In this document: positions 40,726-47,548 of the stretch, in pieces
Position numbering within the stretch: position 1 is the first letter of the stretch
Layout: each line of letters starts with the position of its first letter
Assembly: GCA_036703315.1 (NCBI GenBank)
Contig: DATNPH010000022.1
Span: 1-47,548 of the forward strand
DNA from: DATNPH01 sp036703315
Lineage (GTDB): Bacteria > Cyanobacteriota > Cyanobacteriia > Cyanobacteriales > Coleofasciculaceae
DNA: 47,548 nt
Direction of reading: 5' to 3'
Translations under genes and position numbers: made by a program
Notes under the pieces: generated by a model
What the model was told of the DNA's origin: nothing
Databases searched by the model: none
The model's input: only the letters and a program-made list of their open reading frames with translations

Positions 40726-42381
40726 TTACTTAACTCGTCCGCTTCTAATCATACTAAAAATTAACCACAAGCCGATGAGGCTAGCTATCACAAAGAGAAT
40801 ACCACTAACCCAAAAGAAAATTGGATTACTGGGGGCTTGGGAAAAAATCATCGCAGCACCAATGAGGATAGCGGCTGTCACAATACCGAACGTTAGTCGA
40901 TTACCCACACTATCTAGGCTGCGGCGAACCGGTTCAAGCCCTCGCACAGCGATGTTCCATTGCAATGTTTCAGAGGTTACCCGATCTAATAACATCTCCA
41001 ATTGGCGAGGAGCCTCTAGGGATAAGGTTTTGATATCGAGGGCTGCCCTTAAAAGGTCTTGCAGGGGCGCATGTCCGATTAATCGTTGCCGGAATAAATC
41101 TGCCATCAGGGGTTTAATTTGCTCGATTAAATTGAAATCGGGGTCGAGCCCGCGAGCTACGCCTTCGAGATTGGCGAGTGTTTTAGCATACAATCCCATG
41201 TTGCTGGGAATGCGAATTTTGTGTTTCCGGGCAATTTGCAACACTTGGTAGGTCAACTGGCTAAAGTTAATTTCCGATATGTTTAGGTTGTAGTAGCGTC
41301 GCAACAATCGGTCAAAATCATTTTCCAAGTGAGCAAGATTCACTGGTTGAGTAGACTCTGCCAAATCTAAAGTTAATTGGCTACAGCGCTTGCTATCTAA
41401 GTTAGCGATCGCCAAAATTAGTTCGATCAAAATCTGTTGCGTCCGGGGGTCTAGACGCCCCATCAGTCCAAAATCAATTAGAGCAATATGCCCTTGTTGG
41501 AGATAGAAAAAATTTCCGGGGTGAGGGTCGGCATGAAATACGCCATCAATATAAAACTGTTGAAAATAAGCTCTGACAATTAAATCGGCAAGGGCTCGAC
41601 GTTCGGCGTTGGCATCGCCACCGTAGTTTGTCCCCTTAAATTCAGCTCCTAAAAGGCTTTCTCCCTTGAGCCACTCCATGACGAGTAACTTTTCACTTGT
41701 CAAGTCCCAGTAAATTTCTGGAAGAACTAGCTGTTGTGGATCGAACCAGTAACTCTTGGAGAGATTGCGCCGTAATAGGTCAGTGGAACTGGCTTCTTGG
41801 GTAAAATTTAGCTCAGCCCGCAGCGCACTAGCGAATTCCTCAACGACAGAGACCAGATTGTAGTACTGACCCATCTGAGTGCGATTCACTAACCGCGCCA
41901 AGCCGCGGAGCAACCTAATATCCTGCTCTACAACTCTATCAATGCCTGGTCGTTGAATTTTTAAAGCGACCTCACGTCCGTCAACAAGCGTGGCACGATG
42001 AGTTTGAGCGATCGAGCCAGCTGCAACGGGCTGATGATGAATGATCGCAAAGATTTCTTCTATGGGTTGTTGAAGCTGCTTGCGGATAATAACTTCTACT
42101 GCCTCCCAAGCCACTGGTGGGACTTCAGCTTGAAGAGATGTTAAGGCTTCAATATACGGCGGGGGTAACAGATCGGGTCGCGTACTAAGCAGTTGTCCAA
42201 GCTTAACGTAGACAGGTCCAAGTTCCACCAAAATACTGCATAGCACTAATGGGGGTGGTAATGAAGGTTCCTCAGCTTTCCCTCCTAGAAGAAGTCCTCG
42301 CATATAACCCCAACCGTGCCGGAGAACCACTTGAACAATTTTTCTTTGACGAGAGCTAGTTTGGGAAAGACCTGAAAACAC
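40726..42381 (-). CDS. ABC1/UbiB-family atypical protein kinase-like protein
   Basis: The 551-residue protein has the K-L-G-Q-L-L-S-T-R-P-D-L-L motif of the ABC1 (ADCK) family, the nucleotide-binding Lys in V-A-L-K-I-Q-R-P-G, the catalytic-loop motif H-A-D-P-H-P-G-N and the L-I-D-F-G-L-M-G metal site. Two C-terminal transmembrane segments anchor it (about 490-545). Family members support ubiquinone or plastoquinone metabolism, and plant plastid relatives regulate prenyl-lipid enzymes; in cyanobacteria plastoquinone or tocopherol metabolism is likely. Start is GTG. The neighbours are unrelated. Confidence 0.94.
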   Translation of the reverse strand: MFSGLSQTSSRQRKIVQVVLRHGWGYMRGLLLGGKAEEPSLPPPLVLCSILVELGPVYVKLGQLLSTRPDLLPPPYIEALTSLQAEVPPVAWEAVEVIIRKQLQQPIEEIFAIIHHQPVAAGSIAQTHRATLVDGREVALKIQRPGIDRVVEQDIRLLRGLARLVNRTQMGQYYNLVSVVEEFASALRAELNFTQEASSTDLLRRNLSKSYWFDPQQLVLPEIYWDLTSEKLLVMEWLKGESLLGAEFKGTNYGGDANAERRALADLIVRAYFQQFYIDGVFHADPHPGNFFYLQQGHIALIDFGLMGRLDPRTQQILIELILAIANLDSKRCSQLTLDLAESTQPVNLAHLENDFDRLLRRYYNLNISEINFSQLTYQVLQIARKHKIRIPSNMGLYAKTLANLEGVARGLDPDFNLIEQIKPLMADLFRQRLIGHAPLQDLLRAALDIKTLSLEAPRQLEMLLDRVTSETLQWNIAVRGLEPVRRSLDSVGNRLTFGIVTAAILIGAAMIFSQAPSNPIFFWVSGILFVIASLIGLWLIFSMIRSGRVK

Positions 42382-42650
42382 ACACGCCTCTATCTGAATA
42401 AGAGTTTCATCGGGATGAACGAGTGAAAGATATCCTGTTGGCTCCCACCAGAGCCAGACAACTCACAACTTTAACTTTACGCTCATAAGGGGGAGGGTGG
42501 GTGAAAAGTGGCATCTGAAAAACTTCTCTTGTTAAATCAATACTTGAAAGGATTGCTTGATAAAGCGATAATGCTTTGGTAACAAGTGTTTGAAGGTAAG
42601 CGGAAGTCTAAGTTCTGAAAGCAGAAGTCTATACGTTGAGAATATTGTCG

Positions 42651-43571
42651 ATGCCTTATTTAACAGACACTAACGATATTAAATACAAAATTGATGAATA
42701 TTCCAAAGCTCCAATTCTTTGGCTAGATACAGAAGTTGCTGACTATCAAACTCGTAAGCCTCGACTATCGTTGATTCAAGTATTAAATGAACCCAAGGAT
42801 ATGATAGGCGAACATGTTGATATTCTAGACATTCTAGATCAGCCTGAACTGGTAGAGTATTTTATTGAAAAAATTATTATCAACCCGGTTATTGAAAAAG
42901 TCTTCCATAACGCTAGTTATGACCTAAAATTACTGGGAAAAACTAAAGCTAAGAATGTCACCTGCACGTTGGAACTCGCTAAAACAATTCCCTACTACCT
43001 GCTGCAATTGCCAAATCTGCAACTCAAAACTCTAGCAGAGCAATTGTGTTACTTTCCACCAGTAGATAAAGCCGAGCAAGCCAGTAACTGGGGAGTGCGC
43101 CCCCTCACATCAAGCCAGCTTTTCTATGCAAAAATGGACCCGGTCTATGTGGCTCAGGTGCATCACCAACTACTCAAGCTGTGTCAGCGGAGTAACCCCG
43201 ATCCAGCAACAGAAGATTTAACGACACTTGCTCAACGCTATCGGGGAATTGAACATCAATGGAAGCTGCTGAATACAGAAATGACACACATACAAGAACG
43301 AATAAAAAAAGCTATGCAGGTGCAGAATGTTTCAGAAACAGAGGATTTCGAGCTATCTAGTTACCCACGAACCACAAAGAAAGTCCCGTTTGATCAACTC
43401 GCAAAACTAGCACAAGCCAACGGGCTCGAGTTAGATTTTCCCATCTCCCTGACGCAAAAGCTTCAGAAAGAACTGGGAGACATTGTTGAACAACTGCCCG
43501 TGGAAGAGGAAGTAACTACCAACTGGCGACTATCAATCAAAGAACAAAACGATGAAGAACTGCCGTTTTAA
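42651..43571 (+). CDS. RNase D-like 3'-5' exonuclease
   Basis: From the ATG at 42651 the protein has 306 residues; a TTG at 42636 would add five. All DEDDy residues are present: Asp26-x-Glu28 in W-L-D-T-E, Asp91 in H-N-A-S-Y-D, and Tyr159 with Asp163 in Y-A-K-M-D. The first ~180 residues form the exonuclease domain; the rest is charged and helical without a clear HRDC domain. It would trim structured RNA such as tRNA precursors, though some relatives act on DNA. It is a single gene, convergent with nothing nearby. Confidence 0.88.
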   Translation: MPYLTDTNDIKYKIDEYSKAPILWLDTEVADYQTRKPRLSLIQVLNEPKDMIGEHVDILDILDQPELVEYFIEKIIINPVIEKVFHNASYDLKLLGKTKAKNVTCTLELAKTIPYYLLQLPNLQLKTLAEQLCYFPPVDKAEQASNWGVRPLTSSQLFYAKMDPVYVAQVHHQLLKLCQRSNPDPATEDLTTLAQRYRGIEHQWKLLNTEMTHIQERIKKAMQVQNVSETEDFELSSYPRTTKKVPFDQLAKLAQANGLELDFPISLTQKLQKELGDIVEQLPVEEEVTTNWRLSIKEQNDEELPF

Positions 43572-43657
43572 CAACGAGATTCAATTCTTGTGTCTGGAAT
43601 AGCGCTCTGCTCCCTTGTAACAATAGCTAACTTATTTTCTCCACAGGAGGAATCAGC

Positions 43658-45145
43658 ATGCCACAGGTCAATGGCACAATCATGCAGTATTTTCACTGGT
43701 ACATTGCACCAGATGGAACCTTGTGGGAACAACTCAAAGACAAAGCAGCAACTCTAAGCGATGCAGGCTTTACCGCCGTGTGGTTACCACCCGCGTATAA
43801 GGCTAGTGGCGGGGGGGTTGATGTCGGTTACGGTGTCTACGACTTGTTCGATCTGGGTGAATTTGACCAGAAAAGCTCAGTGCGAACCAAGTACGGCACA
43901 CGTGAGCAGTTCCTAGCCTCGGTCAAGGCGGCGCAGAAAACTGGTCTACAAGTCTACGCGGATGGAGTCTTCAACCACAGGAATGGTGGGGATGAGATTG
44001 AAGAGGTTGATGCCATCCCAGTTGCCTTCGATAACCGTAACTACGAGATTGGACCGTCGCAGCAGATACGAATCTGGACACACTTCACCTTCCCCGGTCG
44101 CGGCGACAAATACTCTAGTATGAAGTGGCATTGGTGGCATTTCGATTCAGTCAACCACAATGCGGATAAACCTGGTGACAGTACGATCTATCGCCTCAAG
44201 GATAAAGGTTTTGAAACGGGGGTCGATCCAAGGCTGGGCAACTACGACTTTTTGATGGCTTGTGACCTGGATATGGGTGTTGAGCAGGTAAACGGTGAAC
44301 TCAAGTATTGGGGCGAGTGGTTCCTGGACACTACGGGTGTGGACGGCTTTCGACTCGATGCAGTTAAGCACATCCGATACTGGTTCTTCAAAGAATGGCT
44401 AGACCATGTGCGTCACCACGCCCAACGGAATCTGTTCAGTGTTGGCGAATATTGGTCAGAAGATATCCAGGCTTTGCACTGGTATATCGGCGCGACGGAG
44501 GGGCGGATGTCGCTGTTTGACGTGCCCCTGCACTACAACTTCCATCGCGCTAGCCGGAGTGGTGGAGCGTATGATATGCGGCAAATACTCGATGGTACAC
44601 TCATGCAGCAGCAGCCAGCGTTGGCAGTCACGTTCGTGGAAAATCATGACAGTCAGCCCTTGCAGGCGCTCGAATCGGTGGTCGAGCCATGGTTCAAGCC
44701 GCTTGCTTACGCGCTGATTCTGCTGCGGCGGGAAGGCTACCCCTGCGTGTTCTACGCCGACTATTACGGTGCTCATTACGAGGACACGGGTCGTGATGGC
44801 AACAAGCATGAGATCTGGCTGGATTCTCACCGTTGGCTGATCGACAAGTTCCTCCACGTCCGTAAGCACTATGCTTATGGTCCTCAGTACGATTACTTCG
44901 ATCACTGGGACATCATTGGCTGGACACGCTTGGGTGATCAGGATCATCCCAAGGCGATCGCGGTACTGATGAGCGATGGACCGGGCGGCAGCAAGTGGAT
45001 GGAGGTCGGCAAGCCTAACACTATCTTCCACGACTTGACAGAACAGGTTAAGGAGCCAATACACACCAATGCAGATGGTTGGGGTGAGTTCCGATGTAAC
45101 GGCGGGTCAGTTTCGGTATGGATCGAACAATCTGTCAATTCCTGA
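43658..45145 (+). CDS. Alpha-amylase, GH13 (cytoplasmic, GH13_5-like)
   Basis: The 495-residue enzyme has no signal peptide, so it should act inside the cell on glycogen or maltodextrin. The catalytic triad is Asp234 (G-F-R-L-D-A-V-K-H), Glu264 (V-G-E-Y-W) and Asp331 (V-E-N-H-D-S-Q-P). The opening M-Q-Y-F-H-W-Y and the size fit bacterial liquefying-type amylases (subfamily 5). GGAGG lies before the ATG, a strong ribosome binding site. The last 11 bases overlap the end of a small convergent gene. No other glycogen gene lies nearby. Confidence 0.95.
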   Translation: MPQVNGTIMQYFHWYIAPDGTLWEQLKDKAATLSDAGFTAVWLPPAYKASGGGVDVGYGVYDLFDLGEFDQKSSVRTKYGTREQFLASVKAAQKTGLQVYADGVFNHRNGGDEIEEVDAIPVAFDNRNYEIGPSQQIRIWTHFTFPGRGDKYSSMKWHWWHFDSVNHNADKPGDSTIYRLKDKGFETGVDPRLGNYDFLMACDLDMGVEQVNGELKYWGEWFLDTTGVDGFRLDAVKHIRYWFFKEWLDHVRHHAQRNLFSVGEYWSEDIQALHWYIGATEGRMSLFDVPLHYNFHRASRSGGAYDMRQILDGTLMQQQPALAVTFVENHDSQPLQALESVVEPWFKPLAYALILLRREGYPCVFYADYYGAHYEDTGRDGNKHEIWLDSHRWLIDKFLHVRKHYAYGPQYDYFDHWDIIGWTRLGDQDHPKAIAVLMSDGPGGSKWMEVGKPNTIFHDLTEQVKEPIHTNADGWGEFRCNGGSVSVWIEQSVNS

Positions 45146-45374
45146 GCATTGAGTATGCCTCGCCTCCACTGTGCAACTCGATAGTGTTATTATCAGCGCC
45201 CTCACCAAGGCATATCCCGTCTTTCAGGATAATCTTACTGTTTTGAGCCGCACTCTTAATGGAAACATTGGGATCAATTTGTATGCGATCGCCAATTAAA
45301 ATCTGATCGTTTTGACCATAACTGTTCAGGGAAGCATTAAGAACAATAACCACCTGATTGCCGATTTCAGGCAT
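45135..45374 (-). CDS. Small hypothetical protein, possible beta-solenoid
   Basis: The 79-residue protein is rich in Ile, Asn and Gly with regularly spaced hydrophobics (I-L-I-G-D-R-I-Q-I, V-S-I-K-S, I-I-L-K-D-G-I) that could form a small beta-solenoid or beta-sandwich. No motif or signal is recognised. It starts with ATG at 45374 just inside a perfect inverted repeat and ends inside the amylase stop region (11-base convergent overlap). It is plausible but not certain. Confidence 0.5.
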   Translation of the reverse strand: MPEIGNQVVIVLNASLNSYGQNDQILIGDRIQIDPNVSIKSAAQNSKIILKDGICLGEGADNNTIELHSGGEAYSMLRN

Positions 45375-45376
45375 TA

Positions 45377-45420
45377 AAAAGATACTGACCTGGCAATAGA
45401 TTTCTAAGTCAGTATCTTTT
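45377..45420. terminator. Perfect 13-bp inverted repeat, bidirectional terminator-like
   Basis: AAAAGATACTGAC at 45377-45389 and GTCAGTATCTTTT at 45408-45420 are exact complements, with A's on the left arm and T's on the right. It resembles an intrinsic terminator usable in both directions. For the amylase transcript it lies 230 bases after the stop; for the GT8 transcript it lies 67 bases after the stop, which suits that gene best. Confidence 0.65.
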
Positions 45421-45486
45421 CTTCCACGGCGGGAGAAGTGGCTTAATCAGAAGGATGCAAGATATCTCTATTACGGAACTCTATCT

Positions 45487-46473
45487 TCAGACAGGTATCT
45501 TTATTTTAGTCTGCTTGCTTATCTTGGGTGCTTTTTTGCCATCTTTGCCAAAACTCAAAAGTAGTTTCATTTCTTTGGTAGCTCGTCTCCAAGCCCGCCT
45601 CCAGATCGTATTGCGCCATCCTGACCAAGCCGTCTGGTCAAGATAGTGGAAGAATAAAGCTGTATTCGGGTGTTCGCAGCCTTGATGCCAAGGTTTAGGC
45701 GGAGTCGTATAGTGAATAATGTAGGGATGCTCAAGAAGCTCTCTATACAGCTGCTCATCATAGGAACTATCTTGCCATGATGAATAAGTGTAAATTCGAG
45801 GCATCTGATTCCAGCGTGGGTTCAGTTCTCCCCATTTTCCGGCAAGTACGCCGTTGAGTCCATCCTGATCGTGATCGCGCACATACTCTTTATTCCGTTC
45901 CAGATATTCCACAACCTTGAGGGGAATATTATCGTTGCGCCACTTTTCCAGATTAATAACTAACATTCCGGCATTGAAATACTTTAAATCTGGGTTAATT
46001 CCCAACTCCTGATAGTTTCTCAACCCGCCAGACATGTGGATGTAGCGTTGATTATCATCCTGAACAGCTAAGACATAATTGTCGCCAATATCTATATTCC
46101 ATAGCTGTTCTAAATCTCCCTTGATGACCATATCGCTATCTAAATAAATGACCTTGTTAAAATGCTGTGGGAGCAGTTGAGGAATAAGTAGCCGATAATA
46201 GGTAACAATTGTCAAGTGTCTTTCCACTTTCAGGTTTTTGATTAACCTTTCATCTGGCGGCATCCAGTGAATCTCTACCTGTTCGGGGTCAAGGGATTGG
46301 AGAATCCGACGTTTGCTCCGTGGACTAATCCCGCCATCAATGATAACTAAGAATATCTTTGGCTTATTTTTGAGATTCGCAAGTGCTGAATGAAGGGTAA
46401 CCGCGAGTGGCATAGCATAGTTGTCATCCGCAGCACAGACAATAGCGATCGGCTGATTGTTTGAATTAACCAT
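45487..46473 (-). CDS. Glycosyltransferase family 8
   Basis: The 328-residue GT-A fold enzyme has the nucleotide-binding start I-V-C-A-A-D-D-N-Y-A, the metal-binding Asp112-Ser-Asp114 in Y-L-D-S-D-M-V-I-K-G-D, Y-F-N-A-G-M-L-V-I-N-L and the closing H-Y-T-T-P-P-K-P-W. GT8 enzymes are retaining transferases, including galactosyl- and glucosyltransferases of surface polysaccharide. Acceptor and sugar cannot be told. A basic C-terminal tail (R-R-A-W-R-R-A, K-I-S-K-Q-T-K-I-K) may bind membrane. It stands alone without other polysaccharide genes. ATG at 46471-46473. Confidence 0.93.
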   Translation of the reverse strand: MVNSNNQPIAIVCAADDNYAMPLAVTLHSALANLKNKPKIFLVIIDGGISPRSKRRILQSLDPEQVEIHWMPPDERLIKNLKVERHLTIVTYYRLLIPQLLPQHFNKVIYLDSDMVIKGDLEQLWNIDIGDNYVLAVQDDNQRYIHMSGGLRNYQELGINPDLKYFNAGMLVINLEKWRNDNIPLKVVEYLERNKEYVRDHDQDGLNGVLAGKWGELNPRWNQMPRIYTYSSWQDSSYDEQLYRELLEHPYIIHYTTPPKPWHQGCEHPNTALFFHYLDQTAWSGWRNTIWRRAWRRATKEMKLLLSFGKDGKKAPKISKQTKIKIPV

Positions 46474-47179
46474 GGCAGATTTCCTAATCTTGGATCTTCA
46501 GCGAATAATTGACAGTGAGTTAAGCTCAAAAGCTGTCTTTAGAGCTAAATTAGTGATGTTGCGTGCAGAATTGCATCCTCACGAGGGAAGGACAAACCTA
46601 CAACTGAAAGGGTGGAATAGGATTGAAAATCAGTGTGACTGCTAAACATCCACCATCGGAAACCAGATAGTTATGTGAATGCCTACAACGTTGATTCAGG
46701 ATTACTCTTTCATTCCTATCTGCTATAAGCCAGCTAGAAAGTCCTGAGTTAAAGCCTAAAAACGATAACTTAACAAGCTATTTTCCATCGTCACAATCCT
46801 GACCGAGTTATTTGAAAAGAAAGTCAGGATTATTCCTTACGTTTCAGTGTGATTATTGAATTTTCTGCAAATCTATTGAAGAGACTATGGCTAATTTTAG
46901 GGGGGAGTATCTCCAACTTCAGCCATTACATTAAACTCCACCATCGGGGCAAACAAGTAAGTACTGCCTCGATTCTTGTGACGGCTTTCCTGTATCCAGT
47001 TTTTTTCTTCGGCTGTAACCACAATCTCAGGTACTGAACATACAGTTTTAGCTACTTAAAAGTAGTTTACTCGCAAAACTCATCAGCGGTCATCCCAAAA
47101 CTAAACTTTACAAAATCTTTAATGAAATGAAGCAAATATTTGGATTAGCAAAGCATTCAACAATGATTGCTCGTAAGAC
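46474..47179. other. Intergenic region, no gene recognised
   Basis: About 700 bases, AT-rich. AATCCTGAC near 46795 and GTCAGGATT near 46825 form a nine-pair stem with a 20-base loop. Short frames such as 46457-46645 and 46849-47037 show no recognisable protein. Promoters for the GT8 gene should lie at the left end. Confidence 0.5.
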
Positions 47180-47548
47180 TTAGTCCATAATCTGCGTAGC
47201 AATAGTGTCTATCACCTTGCTCAAGGGATGATTGGGATAGTGCAAGCAGAAGATATCACTACTAGCTAAACGCATCATCTCTTCACTATGTGGCAAAATC
47301 CCTGCTACAGGAGAACTATAAGTCTTTTGTACTTCCTGCTTTAAGGCATCTACATCAAAACTTGGCAGTACTTGGTTGATTACCAACAAGATTTCAGGTA
47401 CCTCCAAACTAACGGCAGTTCCTATCAGGGCAAAAGCTGGTGGCACGAGGGGTACCCACACCGCTAGGAGAAATAGACTATAAGAAATCCCGACTAACAC
47501 GCACAGGAGTGCACCACCTGCCAGACCAAACAGCCACGGTTTGCGAAT
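47180..47548 (-). CDS. Partial ORF: CHASE2-like membrane segment joined to a ParA/MinD-like tail
   Basis: The frame is open from the window edge to TAG 47180-47182 (122 codons). The first ~50 residues (P-W-L-F-G-L-A-G-G-A-L-L-C, then W-V-P-L-V-P-P-A-F-A-L) resemble the last transmembrane helices of CHASE2 receptors. After V-S-L-E-V-P-E the sequence becomes soluble and matches the end of MinD/ParA-type ATPases (L-L-V-I-N-Q-V-L-P-S-F-D, V-A-G-I-L-P-H-S-E-E-M). The Walker A part of the ATPase is absent. It may be a pseudogene made by deletion between two genes, or a real fusion whose N-terminus lies outside the window. Confidence 0.6.
   Translation of the reverse strand: MRKPWLFGLAGGALLCVLVGISYSLFLLAVWVPLVPPAFALIGTAVSLEVPEILLVINQVLPSFDVDALKQEVQKTYSSPVAGILPHSEEMMRLASSDIFCLHYPNHPLSKVIDTIATQIMD

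Noticed and set aside
44456..45064. 202-codon minus-strand frame inside the amylase gene
   Set aside because: It is antisense to a well-supported GH13 gene with intact catalytic residues and has no recognisable content.
45455..45646. 63-codon plus-strand hydrophobic ORF
   Set aside because: Most of it is antisense to the 3' end of the clear GT8 gene; no independent support.
1..47548. tRNA, rRNA, CRISPR array, complete IS element or prophage
   Set aside because: No cloverleaf-like tRNA, rRNA stretch, regularly spaced repeat array, transposase, integrase or phage structural gene was recognised on either strand by reading; a tRNAscan or HMM run was not possible.

Overview
The window is cyanobacterial chromosome. 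The octamer GCGATCGC (HIP1) is scattered throughout. The gene set is typical of the phylum: a PixJ-type chemoreceptor, L-cysteine/cystine lyase, a GUN4 domain, DUF928 beside a CHASE2 cyclase, an ABC1 kinase, and many MITE-like palindromes and degenerate heptamer repeats. The repeat load and the caspase/GUN4 protein suggest a filamentous or otherwise complex cyanobacterium of the Microcoleus/Coleofasciculus/Nostoc kind. That placement is inferred, not shown.

Layout. 0-3 kb: a COG0523/CobW GTPase, an HPP-family membrane protein and a C-DES type PLP lyase. 3-7.9 kb: a GAF-containing chemoreceptor and an orphan CheY-like regulator. Each has a long untranslated leader, and the two leaders are recognisably related. 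8-12.5 kb: a PcrA/UvrD helicase, then a translationally coupled pair, a 70-residue EACC1-like protein and a caspase-GUN4 fusion. 12.5-13.4 kb: a repeat-rich graveyard. 13.4-15 kb: the most striking locus, a short threonyl-tRNA synthetase without an editing domain. It is preceded by two tandem threonine-rich leader ORFs, each followed by an intrinsic terminator. 15-20 kb: a lipoprotein, small proteins, and an ABC ATPase and permease separated by other genes. 20-26.5 kb: guaA, cbiD, a truncated MFS gene, moaA and rpsD, interrupted by two MITE-like elements. 26.7-31.4 kb: DUF928, a CHASE2 nucleotide cyclase and an MscS channel with a cyclic-nucleotide-binding domain, a plausible signalling unit. 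31.7-39.3 kb: a 2-oxoglutarate oxygenase, a CaCA exchanger lacking its usual acidic residues, a Tat-exported aldo/keto reductase, a tandem-domain small protein, an unexplained structured element, a bestrophin and a lipoprotein esterase. 39.4-39.8 kb: a frameshifted paralogue of that esterase. 39.9-47.5 kb: a GerMN protein, an ABC1 kinase, an RNase D-like nuclease, an alpha-amylase, a GT8 glycosyltransferase and, at the edge, an ORF that looks like a CHASE2 membrane end joined to a ParA/MinD tail.

How the genes work together. The clearest proposed system is ribosome-mediated attenuation by threonine. Stalling at Thr codons in either leader ORF would leave a GGAGGG-type segment free to pair with the 5' arm of the next terminator. 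This would let RNA polymerase through to make a proofreading-deficient ThrRS. Two such gates lie in series. Other likely functional units are the EACC1-like/caspase/GUN4 pair (possible conflict or cell-death effector) and the cyclase/channel pair (second-messenger-gated ion flux). No tRNA, rRNA, CRISPR array, complete IS or prophage was recognised.
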